Shown here in pieces: positions 1-10,511 of a DNA stretch of 64,000 bases. The stretch is from contig JAJSPD010000022.1 of assembly GCA_021307315.1 (NCBI GenBank), positions 124,001 through 188,000 on the forward strand. The letters run 5' to 3'. The position numbers were made by a program, and so were the translations under genes. Positions within the stretch are counted from its first letter, which is position 1, and every line of letters starts with the position of its first letter. Source of the stretch: Bisporella sp. PMI_857 (lineage: Eukaryota > Ascomycota > Leotiomycetes > Helotiales > Helotiaceae). A model generated the notes under the pieces. The model was not told the DNA's origin. It worked only from the letters and a program-made list of their open reading frames with translations, and searched no databases.

Positions 1-2
1 CG

Positions 3-1046
3 CTGTCGTGGGCGGCAAAGAATGGGCACGAAAGCGTGGTCAAGCTGCTACTTGCGACAAACCAGGTCGATATCGACCCGAAAAACAACTACGGTAGGAC
101 GCCGTTATCGTTGGCGGCAAGAAATGGGCACAAAAGCGTGGTCAAGCTGCTACTCGCAACTGGCCAAGTAAACGTTAACTCGACCGATAGTGGAGGTCGG
201 ACGCCGTTATTGCACGCAGCAGAAAGTGGGCGCGAAGACGTGGTCAAACTGCTACTCGCGACAAACCAAGTTGATATCGACTTAAAGAATAACTACAAGC
301 GGACACCGTTGTCGTTGGCGGCGGAGAATGGGCACGAAAGCGTGGTTAAGCTGCTACTCGCAACTGGCCAAGTAAACGTTAACTCGACCGATAGTGCAGG
401 TTGGGCGCCGTTGTGGTGGGCGGCAAGGAATAGGCATGAAAGCGTGGTCAAGCTGCTACTCGCAACAAGCCAGGTCGACGTTAACTCGAAAAGCAATTAC
501 GGTGGGACACCGCTGTCGTTGGCGGCAGAGAATGGGCACGAAAGCGTGGTTAAGCTGCTACTCGCAACTGGCCAAGTAAACGTTAACTCGACCGATAGTG
601 CAGGTTGGGCGCCGTTGTGGTGGGCGGCAAGGAATGGGCATGAAAGCGTGGTCAAGCTGCTACTCGCAACAAGCCAGGTCGACGTTAACTCGAAAAGCAA
701 TTACGGTGGGACACCGTTGTCGTTGGCGGCAGAGAATGGGCACGAAAGCGTGGTTAAGCTGCTACTCGCAACTGGCCAAGTAAACGTTAACTCGACCGAC
801 AGTGGGGGTTGGACGCCGTTATTGCACGCAGCAAAAAGTGGGCGCGAAAACGTGGTCAAACTGCTACTCGCAACGGGCCAAGCCAACATCGACTCGAAGA
901 ACAACTTCGGTGGGACGCCGCTGTGGTGGGCGATAAAGAATGGGCACGAAGGCGTAGCCAAGCTGCTGCTCGCAACGGGCCGGGTCAACGTCAACTCGAA
1001 GGGTAATGGAGGGTTGGATACCGCTGTAGTGGGCAAAACAAAATAA
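3..1046 (+). CDS. Ankyrin-repeat protein, 3' part only (runs in from the left edge)
   Basis: The frame is open from base 3, so the start lies outside the window. The readable part holds ten ankyrin units of 34 residues, each carrying the KLLLAT core. Units alternate between a GQVNVN/STDS type and a NQVDID or SQVDVN type, so the real period is 68 residues. Ankyrin arrays bind proteins, and in fungi they often form the C-terminal sensor of STAND/NLR-like proteins; no upstream domain is visible here. The last unit is broken: after VNVNSKGNGG the frame turns to LDTAVVGKTK and stops, whereas a one-base shift would restore the expected G-W-x-P-L pattern. The C-terminus is therefore probably a frameshifted end. 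Family is certain; whether the gene is functional is not. Confidence 0.8.
   Translation: MSWAAKNGHESVVKLLLATNQVDIDPKNNYGRTPLSLAARNGHKSVVKLLLATGQVNVNSTDSGGRTPLLHAAESGREDVVKLLLATNQVDIDLKNNYKRTPLSLAAENGHESVVKLLLATGQVNVNSTDSAGWAPLWWAARNRHESVVKLLLATSQVDVNSKSNYGGTPLSLAAENGHESVVKLLLATGQVNVNSTDSAGWAPLWWAARNGHESVVKLLLATSQVDVNSKSNYGGTPLSLAAENGHESVVKLLLATGQVNVNSTDSGGWTPLLHAAKSGRENVVKLLLATGQANIDSKNNFGGTPLWWAIKNGHEGVAKLLLATGRVNVNSKGNGGLDTAVVGKTK
323..805. repeat. Near-identical 204-bp tandem units inside the ankyrin gene
   Basis: Two 204-bp units (68 codons, two ankyrin repeats each) follow one another with almost no differences; for example CGG AAT AGG in one copy reads AAT GGG in the next. Part of a third copy follows. 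Such high identity at DNA level points to recent unequal exchange or conversion. Confidence 0.8.
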
Positions 1047-1369
1047 CTGTAAAATTGTGAAAAGGCTGCTTACTCCTCTTAGTATAATAATAATCAATGT
1101 AACAACTTTCCGTAATATAGTAGTGTGCAAAGCTGACTTCCCCTCTGGACACACTTAGACTTTTTCAGTTCCTATGAAGGAGGGCCTAAGTTGTGCTAAT
1201 CAAGATCCAAATTAAATATTCGATGTATCTGAGCAAAAAGCTTCAATCATTGGCAGAATAAGCGGCTTACCGAGGACTCCCAAAAAAGGTTCAACATCAA
1301 GCCAGGCCACAACCACTTCCACTCCAACTATATCAACCTCCAGCCGCAGCCAGTCACTGCCAGTTGCGA
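1047..1369. other. Intergenic, nothing recognised
   Basis: AT-richer DNA between the ankyrin gene and the HET relic. No open frame with coding character, repeat or RNA gene was seen. Confidence 0.5.
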
Positions 1370-2060
1370 CGGCACGAAATGAATTTTTGTTCCCTGAGTG
1401 ATATCAACGAGAGGATATTTTCAACTGAACGGCCTTCCACGGCTGCGACAATTGCGACGACCATGCAGCGTACTTCGAGACCAGTAAGCAGCCAAACGAT
1501 AGCGCGATCCGCGGCTGTACTTTCGCCAATCTTCTGGATTGGACTGCTAGTGTCCCTGAAAAGATCCCCCACTCGCTTGATCGATGTCACGGGCCAGGCT
1601 CTGAGGCTCTACACGATTCTCCGAATGAGGCTGGTCGGTATTCCCGCATTGAGCTACTGCTGGGGTGGCCCACAGCCTCATTCAACAACGATAGGAAAAC
1701 TCGCCGAATACCGCAGCGCTCTCCAACGGATGCCTTACCTGCCACCATTCAGGATGCCATCATCCTGGCACGGGCCTTAAAAATCCCATTTCTTTTGATC
1801 AACTCTCTTTGCACCATCTAAGATTTGGCCCCAGACAAGAATTCGTGAGTAACATTCTCGGCAGCCATTGCCTCGAGTTGCCATGATGGGATTCTCGGCA
1901 TCAGCAAGCGACATGTGATCGGCTGTCCCGCTCAATTACCATCCCCATAGCATGTCCGAATGGCCTCGCCAGGAACATCGTGCTCACCCCAGTGAGGTTT
2001 GATGGGTTGAACGTGAGATTAAAAGACAAGTTTCTAACCGACCGCCGCGCATGGATGTCC
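1370..2060 (+). pseudogene. Decayed HET-domain protein
   Basis: Fragments of a heterokaryon-incompatibility (HET, PF06985) domain can be read in shifting frames. One frame gives the hallmark PALSYCWGG. A second frame continues with LPATIQDAIILARALKI and FLLINSLCTI, matching the usual order ALSYCWG, then LP-x-TIxDAI, then LWIDxLCI. Further on, AAIASSCHDGILG resembles the segment that follows in intact HET proteins. Frameshifts and stops (for example right after LCTI) rule out a product. HET proteins trigger cell death on non-self recognition; this copy is a relic. Confidence 0.65.
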
Positions 2061-2363
2061 CTAATTTCTTCTCCCGCCCCGCGTCATCAGCCTCTACCAT
2101 ATTTCCATCCAGTTCAGGTGCACGGGAGGGTTGTTGACCGATGATGGGCCGAAGGCAGAAGAACTCCCCTGAATCCGCTCATGTTCCTGTAACAAATAGA
2201 GGGCAGCAGGAGGGATTTGCAATATAACAGATAAGGATACGTGGCTAGCGATGTAGTTGCAATAGTGATGATATTTAAAAGTATGCTTGTAAGTCTAACA
2301 TGGAAAGAAAAACTCAAGCTTGCTTTGTTCAGAAAGCTCTAGCTGTTCCTTATATCTTTCACT

Positions 2364-2450
2364 GTGCTGTAGCTGTGAGCCTGTGGCTGCTGTGGCTGCT
2401 GTAGCTGTTGTAGCTGGAAGCCTGTGGCTGCTGTAGCTGTAAGCCCGTGG
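2364..2450. repeat. Short imperfect CTG-rich tandem repeat
   Basis: About 87 bp built from variants of CTGTAGCTG and CCTGTGGCTG. It lies in non-coding DNA and looks like a degenerate minisatellite. Confidence 0.7.
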
Positions 2451-2733
2451 CTGGCCATGGGCGGAGCGTGCCGCTTGCAGCCCTGAAAGTACTACAGCTG
2501 AAAAACCTTCGGCTGACTGTTACAGTTCCCAAGAAGCAGACTACTGGGACAACATACGAACACTAGTTTCTACCAGAGGGTTCGACAAACCCACAAGTAT
2601 CAGAGCATGAGCTACTGCCTGCCCATTTGCCGGGATATACCCATTTTGCTTCTGTTTTGAATGATGCTCCAACGCTTGCGGATTGCTGGCTCAGTCCTAT
2701 CTGGGGAATTTCTTAAAAATTCATTCCCAAGGC

Positions 2734-3981
2734 TTATCTTCCTTCTTGTATGCCACAAACGTTGCTTATCCAGCATTGGCCACCTGTAATGCTTGACTTT
2801 GCATGTACTTTCCTGTGTTTTATCATTTGAATTCCCTTGTTATTATCGCTGGATTCAGAACTTTTGTCGCTTATACTGTTGTTATTATGTAGCAAAGATA
2901 GATCTGCATTTGTACTATAATGGAGCCGAGTAGGTACTACACTATCATAACTTAGGCTGGGACCCGCTGTGGCTAACAGAGGCAATTTATCAGATGGAAG
3001 CTGGAATGGTGTCTGATGGCTGAAACCGGTTAATATGAATGTATATTGTCCAGTTGACTTGACTGTAAAGTCCTCAATCTTTCTATTATAGCCAATGCTT
3101 TGGACAAGTCGAGTAAGCTGGCTGAAAAACACTCTTTGGCTATCATGACTATCCCGAATCAATGCTGTAAAAAAGCAATAGTATACAGAGTGCAGACGAA
3201 ATGTAACTTCAGTCAGTGTAGGAAAGATAGCTCTAGGCGATTCCTCAAGCATATGGAAGCAGGACCACTCTGCATCTATGGCCATGACCACAAAAGGCGT
3301 CGGCGAAAGCTGTTGACCCTTGGGACTAGAGGCAGCGATAACTCGGAACCCTTGTTTAAAAAGGTAGTATGACTTAGGGGAGTGCCGATGGGAGTGCCGA
3401 TGGGATATCAAATGTACCTTCTCTTTGTGGATACATCTCTTTCGAAGATGATGTTTGTGTCTCTTTGACTTTAGGATATCAAAAGGCGAGGACGGCCGTT
3501 TCTGCTTCTTAAGACATGGTCCTTTATCATTGCCACCCTTATCTGAGTCGAACTCGTTGTTAATGGGTTCGTTATTGCTCTCACCAACGCTCTTGCTCCC
3601 TACTTCACAATAGTTTGGTTTTAGCAATGGGCCGCAAGAGTCTAGCGGCTGTGTTGGCCTTGTGTATTCATTAATATCGCTAGATGGATAGGCACCACTA
3701 TCCCATCTATGGCCGGCCTCCCCTGCTACATCATTCACCTGCGGCAATGTTTCATTCTCATGACTGTATTCATCTTCCTTTTGCTCCAACTCCTGCTGAT
3801 GCTCCTTATCAAAAGGCCCATTATCGAGTTCGGCGGATCCAATCGCCTCTGTGCTGTTGTGGCTGTGGAATGGCTCACTTGAAAGAGAGTCAGGGCAGCC
3901 ACAGAAGCGTGTAGAAGGGGAATAGGGATCTCGATCCGTGGATCTCAGGTAGATGGACTCAGAGGTATGAATGACTATCAA
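2734..3981 (-). CDS. Unrecognised ORF that starts inside an LTR-like sequence
   Basis: A 415-codon open frame whose first codons lie within the minus-strand LTR at 3910-4135. The longest frame begins with TTG; the first ATG is near codon 230, so either the gene starts in an unseen exon or only the C-terminal half is made. The protein has a low-complexity acidic/polar N-terminal half, a basic His/Arg-rich stretch (KSKRHKHHLRKRC) and a more ordered part around VVMAIDAEWSCFHMLEE. I do not recognise the family. The promoter-like TATATAAAGCGCTGCC of the LTR sits just upstream. It may be retroelement-linked or a captured gene. An uninterrupted frame of this length is the main support. Confidence 0.4.
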   Translation of the reverse strand: MIVIHTSESIYLRSTDRDPYSPSTRFCGCPDSLSSEPFHSHNSTEAIGSAELDNGPFDKEHQQELEQKEDEYSHENETLPQVNDVAGEAGHRWDSGAYPSSDINEYTRPTQPLDSCGPLLKPNYCEVGSKSVGESNNEPINNEFDSDKGGNDKGPCLKKQKRPSSPFDILKSKRHKHHLRKRCIHKEKVHLISHRHSHRHSPKSYYLFKQGFRVIAASSPKGQQLSPTPFVVMAIDAEWSCFHMLEESPRAIFPTLTEVTFRLHSVYYCFFTALIRDSHDSQRVFFSQLTRLVQSIGYNRKIEDFTVKSTGQYTFILTGFSHQTPFQLPSDKLPLLATAGPSLSYDSVVPTRLHYSTNADLSLLHNNNSISDKSSESSDNNKGIQMIKHRKVHAKSSITGGQCWISNVCGIQEGR

Positions 3982-4135
3982 TTGTTATAACGAAGAGAAC
4001 AAGCTATAGATAGAAGAAGCGAAGGAAGGCAGCGCTTTATATACTGGAGACTGGCCAGGGGCTAGTGTAAGTGAGTCGGCCTTGTGGTGTCAGGGGGTTG
4101 AGGCCTAAGGCGAGGTAAGGCCAGGGCCCATGACA
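3910..4135 (-). mobile_element. LTR, copy A (minus orientation)
   Basis: On the minus strand this begins TGTCATGGGCCC and ends CCTTCTACA, carries TATATAAAGCGCTG, and aligns along its length with the plus-strand copy at 4712-4943. TG...CA ends plus an internal TATA box fit an LTR of a Ty3/gypsy-like element. No matching partner LTR in the same orientation was found in the window. Confidence 0.7.
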
Positions 4136-4153
4136 GTACGGAGGTAATGCTTC

Positions 4154-4711
4154 ATGAGCGACCGCGCTAGTAAAGCCCTTGCAGCAGCCTCCCTGCCGGG
4201 AAAGCCCCGAACATACGATGCCAGATTAAAACGCAGTGAGATTCTCCTGACCACCCCCCATCACCGCGATTATGGGTGGCGCTCGAGAGAAGTGAAGGCC
4301 AAAAGCCTACTGTATCTTACTCCGTCGGAGAAAGCCCTCGAAAAGTATTTGAAACCAATGACTAACTTCGGGAAGCCTGTGCGAATCAAGTGCCTACTTG
4401 CTCTCGCTTTTAGTATCGCCCGTCAGCGTTCGACGAAAAAAGCGACCAAGCCTCCGGGCAAGAACTAGCTTCGGGGCTTCCAGAAGCGTCATCCAGCACC
4501 CAAATTACAACGAGTAAAGACGATGGCTTGGGAACGCCACGAGAATAATAAAAAAGTATTACAAGATCCGGCCATTCTCCCAGAGAGTGTTTATAATATA
4601 GATGAAACTGGAGTCATGCTATATATGTTTAGTTTTATTAAGGTCTTTGTAAATATAAATGATCTGCGAGACTATAAAGGCGCTGGCGTCAAGCACACAA
4701 TAGTTGACCGC
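4154..4711 (+). pseudogene. pogo/Fot1-type DDE transposase, N-terminal fragment
   Basis: Typical Fot1-family residues are readable: an N-terminal CENP-B/HTH-like part, TPSEKALEKYLKPM, the IARQRST-x-KATKPPGKN signature, then after an in-frame TAG the block KRHPAPKLQRVKTMAWERHE and the catalytic-domain start VYNIDETGVML. The TAG replaces the conserved Trp after GKN (TGG to TAG). About 15 residues are missing between ERHENN and KVLQDP. The frame is cut at GAGVKHTIV by the LTR that starts at 4712. This is a dead fragment of a cut-and-paste transposon. Confidence 0.85.
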
Positions 4712-4943
4712 TGTCACGGCCCTGACCCTATCTCGCTTAGAACCGCTTAGGGCTCGGCCCGTGACGCCACAAGGTCTCGCTTACACTGGTCCCTGGCCAG
4801 TCTCCCGTATATAAAGCGCTGCTTTCCTCCCCTCCTCTATCTGTAGCTTGTTATCTTTGTTATAGCAATTGATAGTCGTTCACACCTTTGAGTCCTTCTC
4901 CCTATCTGCGGATCGAGATCCCTGTCCGCCTTGAGTTGTTACA
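4712..4943 (+). mobile_element. LTR, copy B (plus orientation), inserted in the pogo relic
   Basis: 232 bp, beginning TGTCACGGCCCTG and ending TTGTTACA, with GTATATAAAGCGCTGC as a TATA box. It is clearly homologous to copy A but inverted. Flanking pentamers (ACCGC and TCAAT) do not match, so it is not a simple solo LTR with preserved target duplication. Confidence 0.7.
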
Positions 4944-4946
4944 TCA

Positions 4947-5309
4947 ATGAAAAAAGCTCAAGAAACGCCACGCAAGAGAAAAGCTTATATATCATCAAAT
5001 ATCGATTCAAATCACAAATTAGAGTTTAAACTGTTTAATGATGAAGGTATTCACGTTGGGTCCTTAGCAGACATTAAGAGCGCAAGTAGTTCAACCTTTC
5101 AACTTCCTAGTCAAGCAGCAGTTTTCGCAGCGCGTTCGCGTACACCATTGACCTCCGTCTTGTTCGCTTTATCAATCAGGAGACATAGGCACTCCGGCTC
5201 CGGTGGCCGACTAGGACTCTATTCTCTGCTCCTTCGGATGCCGCGCGTAACATATTTCCCAGACTCACCATTGTTGTTCAATCAAAGATTACTCTCAAAT
5301 ATTAAGTAG
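4947..5309 (+). CDS. Short unrecognised ORF after LTR B
   Basis: 120 codons from an ATG three bases after the LTR. The first 60 residues look protein-like and lysine-rich (MKKAQETPRKRKAYISS), the rest is Arg/Ser/Leu-rich and may be out of frame. No known domain recognised. It could be a fragment of the element or chance. Confidence 0.2.
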   Translation: MKKAQETPRKRKAYISSNIDSNHKLEFKLFNDEGIHVGSLADIKSASSSTFQLPSQAAVFAARSRTPLTSVLFALSIRRHRHSGSGGRLGLYSLLLRMPRVTYFPDSPLLFNQRLLSNIK

Positions 5310-5628
5310 GTTTCTCGGCGTGGGTCCGGCCCTCTCGGATACTTGTGGTGTACGGTTTTAGGATGCAATTTAACTGACTAAATCGACAGCTCGGAGCACG
5401 AAAATTATGACTTGGATAGGCATCAACAAAGCGAAGGACGAGATAACTTTATCTCGTATTTCATCAAGAAATGAGAGTTTCGATTAGGGACTTCCAAACT
5501 GAAGCATCACACTTTCATTGGTGTTAAGATGTTGAGGATGTCTACCGATCTAACGCTCTTCGAATTTACAATGGTAGGCCACCTGGATCCGAGTTTAATC
5601 AATCCTCCAACTCTACCAAGACTAGTAG
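5310..5628. other. Intergenic, downstream of the monooxygenase
   Basis: No coding signal or repeat recognised; it presumably holds the 3' end of the minus-strand monooxygenase transcript. Confidence 0.4.
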
Positions 5629-7690
5629 TTAAAATAGTCCCAGATGCTGTGCCAAACAATCGAAAACAACATTAACTGTCGTCGCTGCTTCAAAATTCCC
5701 CAGGATATGTTGATCAGGTCGGATGAGCACAGCGGCTCCTTCCAGTAGCTGCAAGCCCTTCACCCATTCTGCCGCCCTGCCCCCTGGAACCAGGTCGAAG
5801 TCAATGCTCATGGCCAGATGATTTATTTTCAAGGTTCGTGCGGTCTCTGATAAGAATCCCTTCAGACTTTGTAGTTTTTCCGACCACTGAGAGGCACTTG
5901 AGCTATCTGTGATGAAGGTAAAGGCATCATAGGAGCACAAGTCTAAGGTAGAGTATCGCTTGCTTTGAACTTCACCAAGAGTCAACTCCTCAACATACGA
6001 AGAGTCAATCGGTGGTAATTCTGTTGTCTTCTTCCAATTAGGCGCTGCCTTCAGCCAAACATGAGGAATTCGGCCTCCGATGCGGTAGCATGGCTTGTAT
6101 AGACTAGCGCTGACTGGGATTGTATTGTCCCCATATACATAGCCAATGTGAAGGCCCAAGTTGTCAAAGTGCTCTACCTGGCCCTCAACTTCTTTGAGAA
6201 GTTCATTTCTTCTACCCGCGGTCATTTGGAGTTTGCAAAGCGTGCCATTATTGGAAATGGTTTCCTGGTCTGTCATTCCCAATGCTTTCAACAAGCCGAA
6301 TATTTTCAGCCCGTTCTTGAGACTTTGTTGCGCGTTCAATATCGCAACGTGTCGGCGGTCTGATTCGTAAGTTTCGAGAAGAGAAGCATTAGCCCAGTTC
6401 TTGTGCACGGCGGCGAGCTTGTAAGCTAAGTTGTGAACATCTCCCAGTCCACTGTTCAATCCCAAGCCGCCGGTCGGTGGGAAGGAGTGTGCAGCATCTC
6501 CAGCACTTTTCACATGATTAGTCACATCCCTTCATGCGGTAAGAAAGACTTACAGGAATACGTTGCCCACACAATAGCTCTCAGCAACCTTCCTGCTCAA
6601 TACCCATGGTCTGTAGCTCAAGATCTTGTGGGGAATTGGCTTCCCAATAGCGTCAGCCACGACTTTCTGGCACAGTGCTTCGTCCCACGACTCAATTGGA
6701 TGCTTTTTCGACTGTCAGGAATTAGTAAGAACAATCGGGGGTTGTGATCGGAGTTTCTTGCATCAAAATTGCAGATTAACACCTGATTTCCACCAAGGTC
6801 ATATCCGATGATGAATCCTGACACGCTCGGATTGAAAAACCAATGCAGCATGCCAAGGTGAGTTCCCACCACTGACCGTAGGTCCGCTTCGAAGTGAATT
6901 GTCATCATGGTCTCATCTTGGAATATGTCAGCAAGTTAGACACCAAATTGGAAGGAATTCGTACATGATGATTCACCCTCTGTGGAAACACCTAGGCACT
7001 CTCTGACCTTGCTTCTGGCACCGTCACAAGCAACAACGTGCCGTGAGCAAATCTCATAGAAGCTTCCCGTGGATCTATCTTCTACTGTTGTAATCACACT
7101 CTCTCCATCCTGCCGGCAATTTACAAATGAATGAGGCTTGCGAATCTCAATGCCATCTTTCTGTATACGTTCTGCAAGCAGATTTTCAAAGATTGGCTGT
7201 GGGATATTCATAATCATCTGCGAAGATTCAGCACATATCTTTCCAGGAGGAATACAGAACTAATCTAGCTCGATGCAAAACATCAACCTCTTACCAAAGG
7301 AGTTTCTGCCAAAACTTCCGCATCCATTCTTTCGTAGGGTATGCTCGCAATGTAAGTCCCACCAAGTGTAGTCACGAAATTGACCCAGTAAGCATCCTCT
7401 CGCCTCGTCCCTAGCTGTCGGAAGTGTTTGATGTCCAGATCAAACTGTCGACATATTTCTAAAGTTCTGGGTGAAAGTGCGTGAGCTTTCGGAGCTGCTA
7501 AGCGCTTCTCATATCGCTCGATGATCATGCATTTTACTAATTTTTCAGCGTGGTTCACGAGGTTATTCTAACTATTCTACTAACCTCCCAATCTAGACAG
7601 CATGTGAGCCATCAACAGACCGACTGGCCCGCCGCCAACAATCAGAACAGGGATGTCGGAAGAGTGGCTTCCATGCTCTGAAGCGTCCAT
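5629..7690 (-). CDS. FAD-dependent aromatic monooxygenase (phenol 2-monooxygenase-like), six exons
   Basis: Exons 7690-7585, 7536-7295, 7217-6965, 6916-6762, 6711-6554 and 6505-5629 join in frame to 596 residues, the usual size for class A flavin monooxygenases of the PheA/MhpA type. The ATG at 7690 precedes the dinucleotide-binding motif VGGGPVGLL (residues 18-26). Further signatures: RYEKRLAAPKAHALSPRTLE, ETMMTIHFEADLR, GFIIGYDLGG, the second FAD motif GDAAHSFPPTGGLGLNSG (from about 306) and, at the end, RPDQHILG (about 567) in the thioredoxin-like C-terminal domain. Introns are 48-77 bp; the fourth uses a GC donor (6761, gcaag) and AG acceptor. The family hydroxylates phenolic substrates using NAD(P)H and O2; the substrate here is unknown. 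It shares its promoter with a C2H2 regulator. Confidence 0.9.
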
Positions 7691-8224
7691 CTCCTTGCGA
7701 TTCAAATAGGGTACGATGATGACGGACCGCTGAATTATTTCTCTCGTGAGGCTTTGACGGGGTTGATCGAAGATGTCAAGACCGGGCTCTGCTTGATGAT
7801 TGAGACGAACGCGATCGAGGACTCAGAAACTCGAAAAACTTAAAAATTCCCCATCCAGCGCAACAACCATGATTTTTATGTCTGGCATGGTATGAAATCG
7901 AACTGCCTTGCGAAGTCGGAAAGGGATGGAAAGTAGTAGGTAGATAGATAGAATAGCAGCATGCAGTTCAAGGTCGGAAGTGTAGAGAGGAGGGAATTAT
8001 TGAAGTGGGGAATCCTGTGTGCTTTTGCGCCTGTTCCCCACTTCCCCACTTCCCCACTTCCTCTACTTTCTCTACGTCTCGACGCCTCTCCCAGTCTATT
8101 TCCCAGGTCCTTAAGGGCATTCGGCGGTTCAGCGTCTAAGTGTTCGACTGGCCTTCTCGTTTTCTCGTCCCCATCTTCCCCATCCCACCGCCCCCATCCT
8201 CCAAGGTTGATAGTATCGCCTCAG
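7691..8224. promoter_or_regulatory. Divergent promoter: monooxygenase / C2H2 regulator
   Basis: 534 bp separate the two ATGs. The right half is strongly pyrimidine-rich with repeated CCCCACTT (about 8037-8062), typical of fungal 5' regions. The head-to-head layout suggests the regulator controls the monooxygenase, and perhaps itself; inference only. Confidence 0.55.
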
Positions 8225-10511
8225 ATGCTCGAGATAGCTGGCCCCCTCCGGAAGCAGCGGCCTTCGGTAGATTTTGATGATGCACACAGGCATCGTTGTG
8301 GAATATGTGGCCGTGGATTCAAGAAGTCGGAACACCTCTCGGTACGTACTTTATACCCAGATTGGCATACGCCAATGCATAAATCTTGTCTGTTAACAAT
8401 AATTGCACAGAGACACGAGAGAAGTCGTAAGCTTGTTATGATCACGTCTAGAGAGGCGATTTAGAACTGACGTATGCGAAGACTTGAAGCAAAAGCCCTT
8501 CAGTTGCACGTGGTGTAAGAAGTCTTTTGGTCGACAAGATGTTCTCACCCGGCATCAGCAAAAATTGCACAGCGGGGTCTCAAGAGCTCCACCTCATCAA
8601 CCTTCAGCCTCCCCTAGTCTCACAAGTTCAGTCCAAGCCTTGGCTAGCGATGACCCCTCGGCGATGAATGTGTGGCCGTCATACAACATTCCCAATGCTT
8701 CACCGAACCTTCAAGATGATCCACTCAACAGGTTGTCCGAAAATCACACCACAAGCACGCTGGGGCCTAATAATTCGAGTTACACCTATGGCAATCCGGA
8801 AGAGATGCTCCGTATGCTCATGTTTGATTTTGGTCGCACGTCACCCGTTTCGCCTCCACCAAATGCCCCGGTCAATTTGCCATTCGCCATAAATGATGGC
8901 ACTGACTGGATGGGTACCGGCTCTGGGCCAGGAAAACAGGCAATGGACCAGATGAGTAAGCTGTTGCAAGAACTGCCTGGCTCCATAGCTGCAGAGATCC
9001 AAAGCACGGGTATTACCTCAGCCTTCTTAGACACTTGTGTTCATGTGTTTTTTGATAAGTTCAATCCTTCCTTTCCTGTTCTCCATAAAGCTACATTCAC
9101 AGCACGAGAATGCAGCTATCCACTCCTGCTCAACATCATCGCGCTCGGGTCCTTGTTTGTTGGAGCCAAAGATGCGCTTATCAAGGGGGAGGCCCTATGG
9201 CGCTTGGCTCACCTTGTTGTGGCTACCAGTTGGAGGAAGCTCATGCAAACCCGGGGGCTGAAGGATAGCTGCGATGGTGTACAACTTGTCTTGACCGCTC
9301 TTTTGGGCCAAACGTACGCCATACTTTCGAATAACGAGAGTCTTAGAACGACCAGCGAGGTTTTTCACGGACTGGGTTTCTACTGGGCACGGCAGAGCGG
9401 GATGTATAGTTCACCAACATCAAATCCTATTCCAATTCTGGAGAGCACGCCAGAAGAAAAATCGGAATCTTGGAAATCCTGGATTGCTGAAGAGGTGAAG
9501 AAAAGAGCTATCCTAGGGCACTATATTCTTGACGGGCTCATCTCGCAGTTCTCTGGATACGCTGCATGCGCCAGGCATATGACAAATCCTCTGTTAATGC
9601 CAGCGACAAGCGATCAATTTTCGGCGGCCACTTCTGACCAGTGGATTACCGCAATGCAACACCGTCCGGCAACTACAAATTCATTTCGAGACATATTTCT
9701 CATGTTGTTTTCTCCGAGAATATCATTGACGGAGCAGCAAATGTCGGGCTTCTCACTTCGGGTCATACTCGAAGGCCTGCAGTCATTAGCCTCTGACGCG
9801 CTCGAGGCCGATCATACCGCCGTGGGCATGCTTTGCCAGCAAGATATCGCACGCGCCCTCGCGAAAATCTATGTAGAGAAACTAACCTTGAGTCCCTGTA
9901 CAGTGGAAAATACGGAGCTTTTGATAAGATGGCATTCTATCTCCCTTGGTTTAGTCAACCCATCTGCTAGACTTTGTAGGGATATTTGTTCACGCTATAG
10001 CATTGAGCAATTTCTACATGAAGGAGTTGGCGACGATAAAAGTTCTCGATCATTCCAGCTACTCGATTGGGCGAAGAGTGCAGACGGCCGTCGGGCCCTT
10101 TTGAACGCAATTGCGATACAGGACCTCGTAGAAACACTTCCCCTCGGTCGTTCTCATGCAATCCATCTTCCTGCCGCCATTTTTGATGCAGGTACAATCT
10201 TCGCCGGATTTTGCCTTGCAGGCTTTCACCAAATGACGTACCCGACGGAGATTTCTTGGCCGAAAGCCTGGGCCGTTCAAATCCTAGAAACCTCAACACC
10301 CGATGGGAACGGGCTTGAGGTATCGGAAGTAGAAGAGTTCTTGCGAGCTCGCTACAATGATAGGATATCCACCTCGAGAACCAGGAATCTCATGTATGAC
10401 TTGAACGCTCTTAAGCTCATCCTGAAGTCCATTTCTCCGAAATGGGGCGTGTCTTTTGAGATGGATAGAATTTTACAACAATGGATATCGATAGTAAGCG
10501 AGGGCGCGTGA
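8225..10511 (+). CDS. C2H2 zinc-finger transcription factor with fungal_trans domain, three exons
   Basis: Exons 8225-8341, 8411-8426 (16 nt) and 8482-10511 join to 720 residues. Two C2H2 fingers are split by introns: C25/C28/H41/H45 (CGICGRGFKKSEHLSRH) and C53/C56/H69/H74 (CTWCKKSFGRQDVLTRH). A Ser/Pro/Asn-rich linker follows, then a fungal_trans (PF04082-type) middle region starting near FFDKFNPSFPVLHKATF. The same frame is open upstream to an ATG at 7961, but 8225 gives the usual short lead before the first finger and leaves the CT-rich tract as 5' UTR. This architecture is common in regulators of catabolic and secondary-metabolite genes. It is transcribed away from the monooxygenase and is its likely regulator. 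Confidence 0.9.

Noticed and set aside
293..1154. Antisense and shifted frames through the ankyrin array
   Set aside because: They arise from the repetitive, stop-poor coding DNA of the ankyrin gene; no domain character.
2340..2460. CTG-rich tract as a protein-coding repeat
   Set aside because: No open frame across it in either strand that continues outside; treated as minisatellite.
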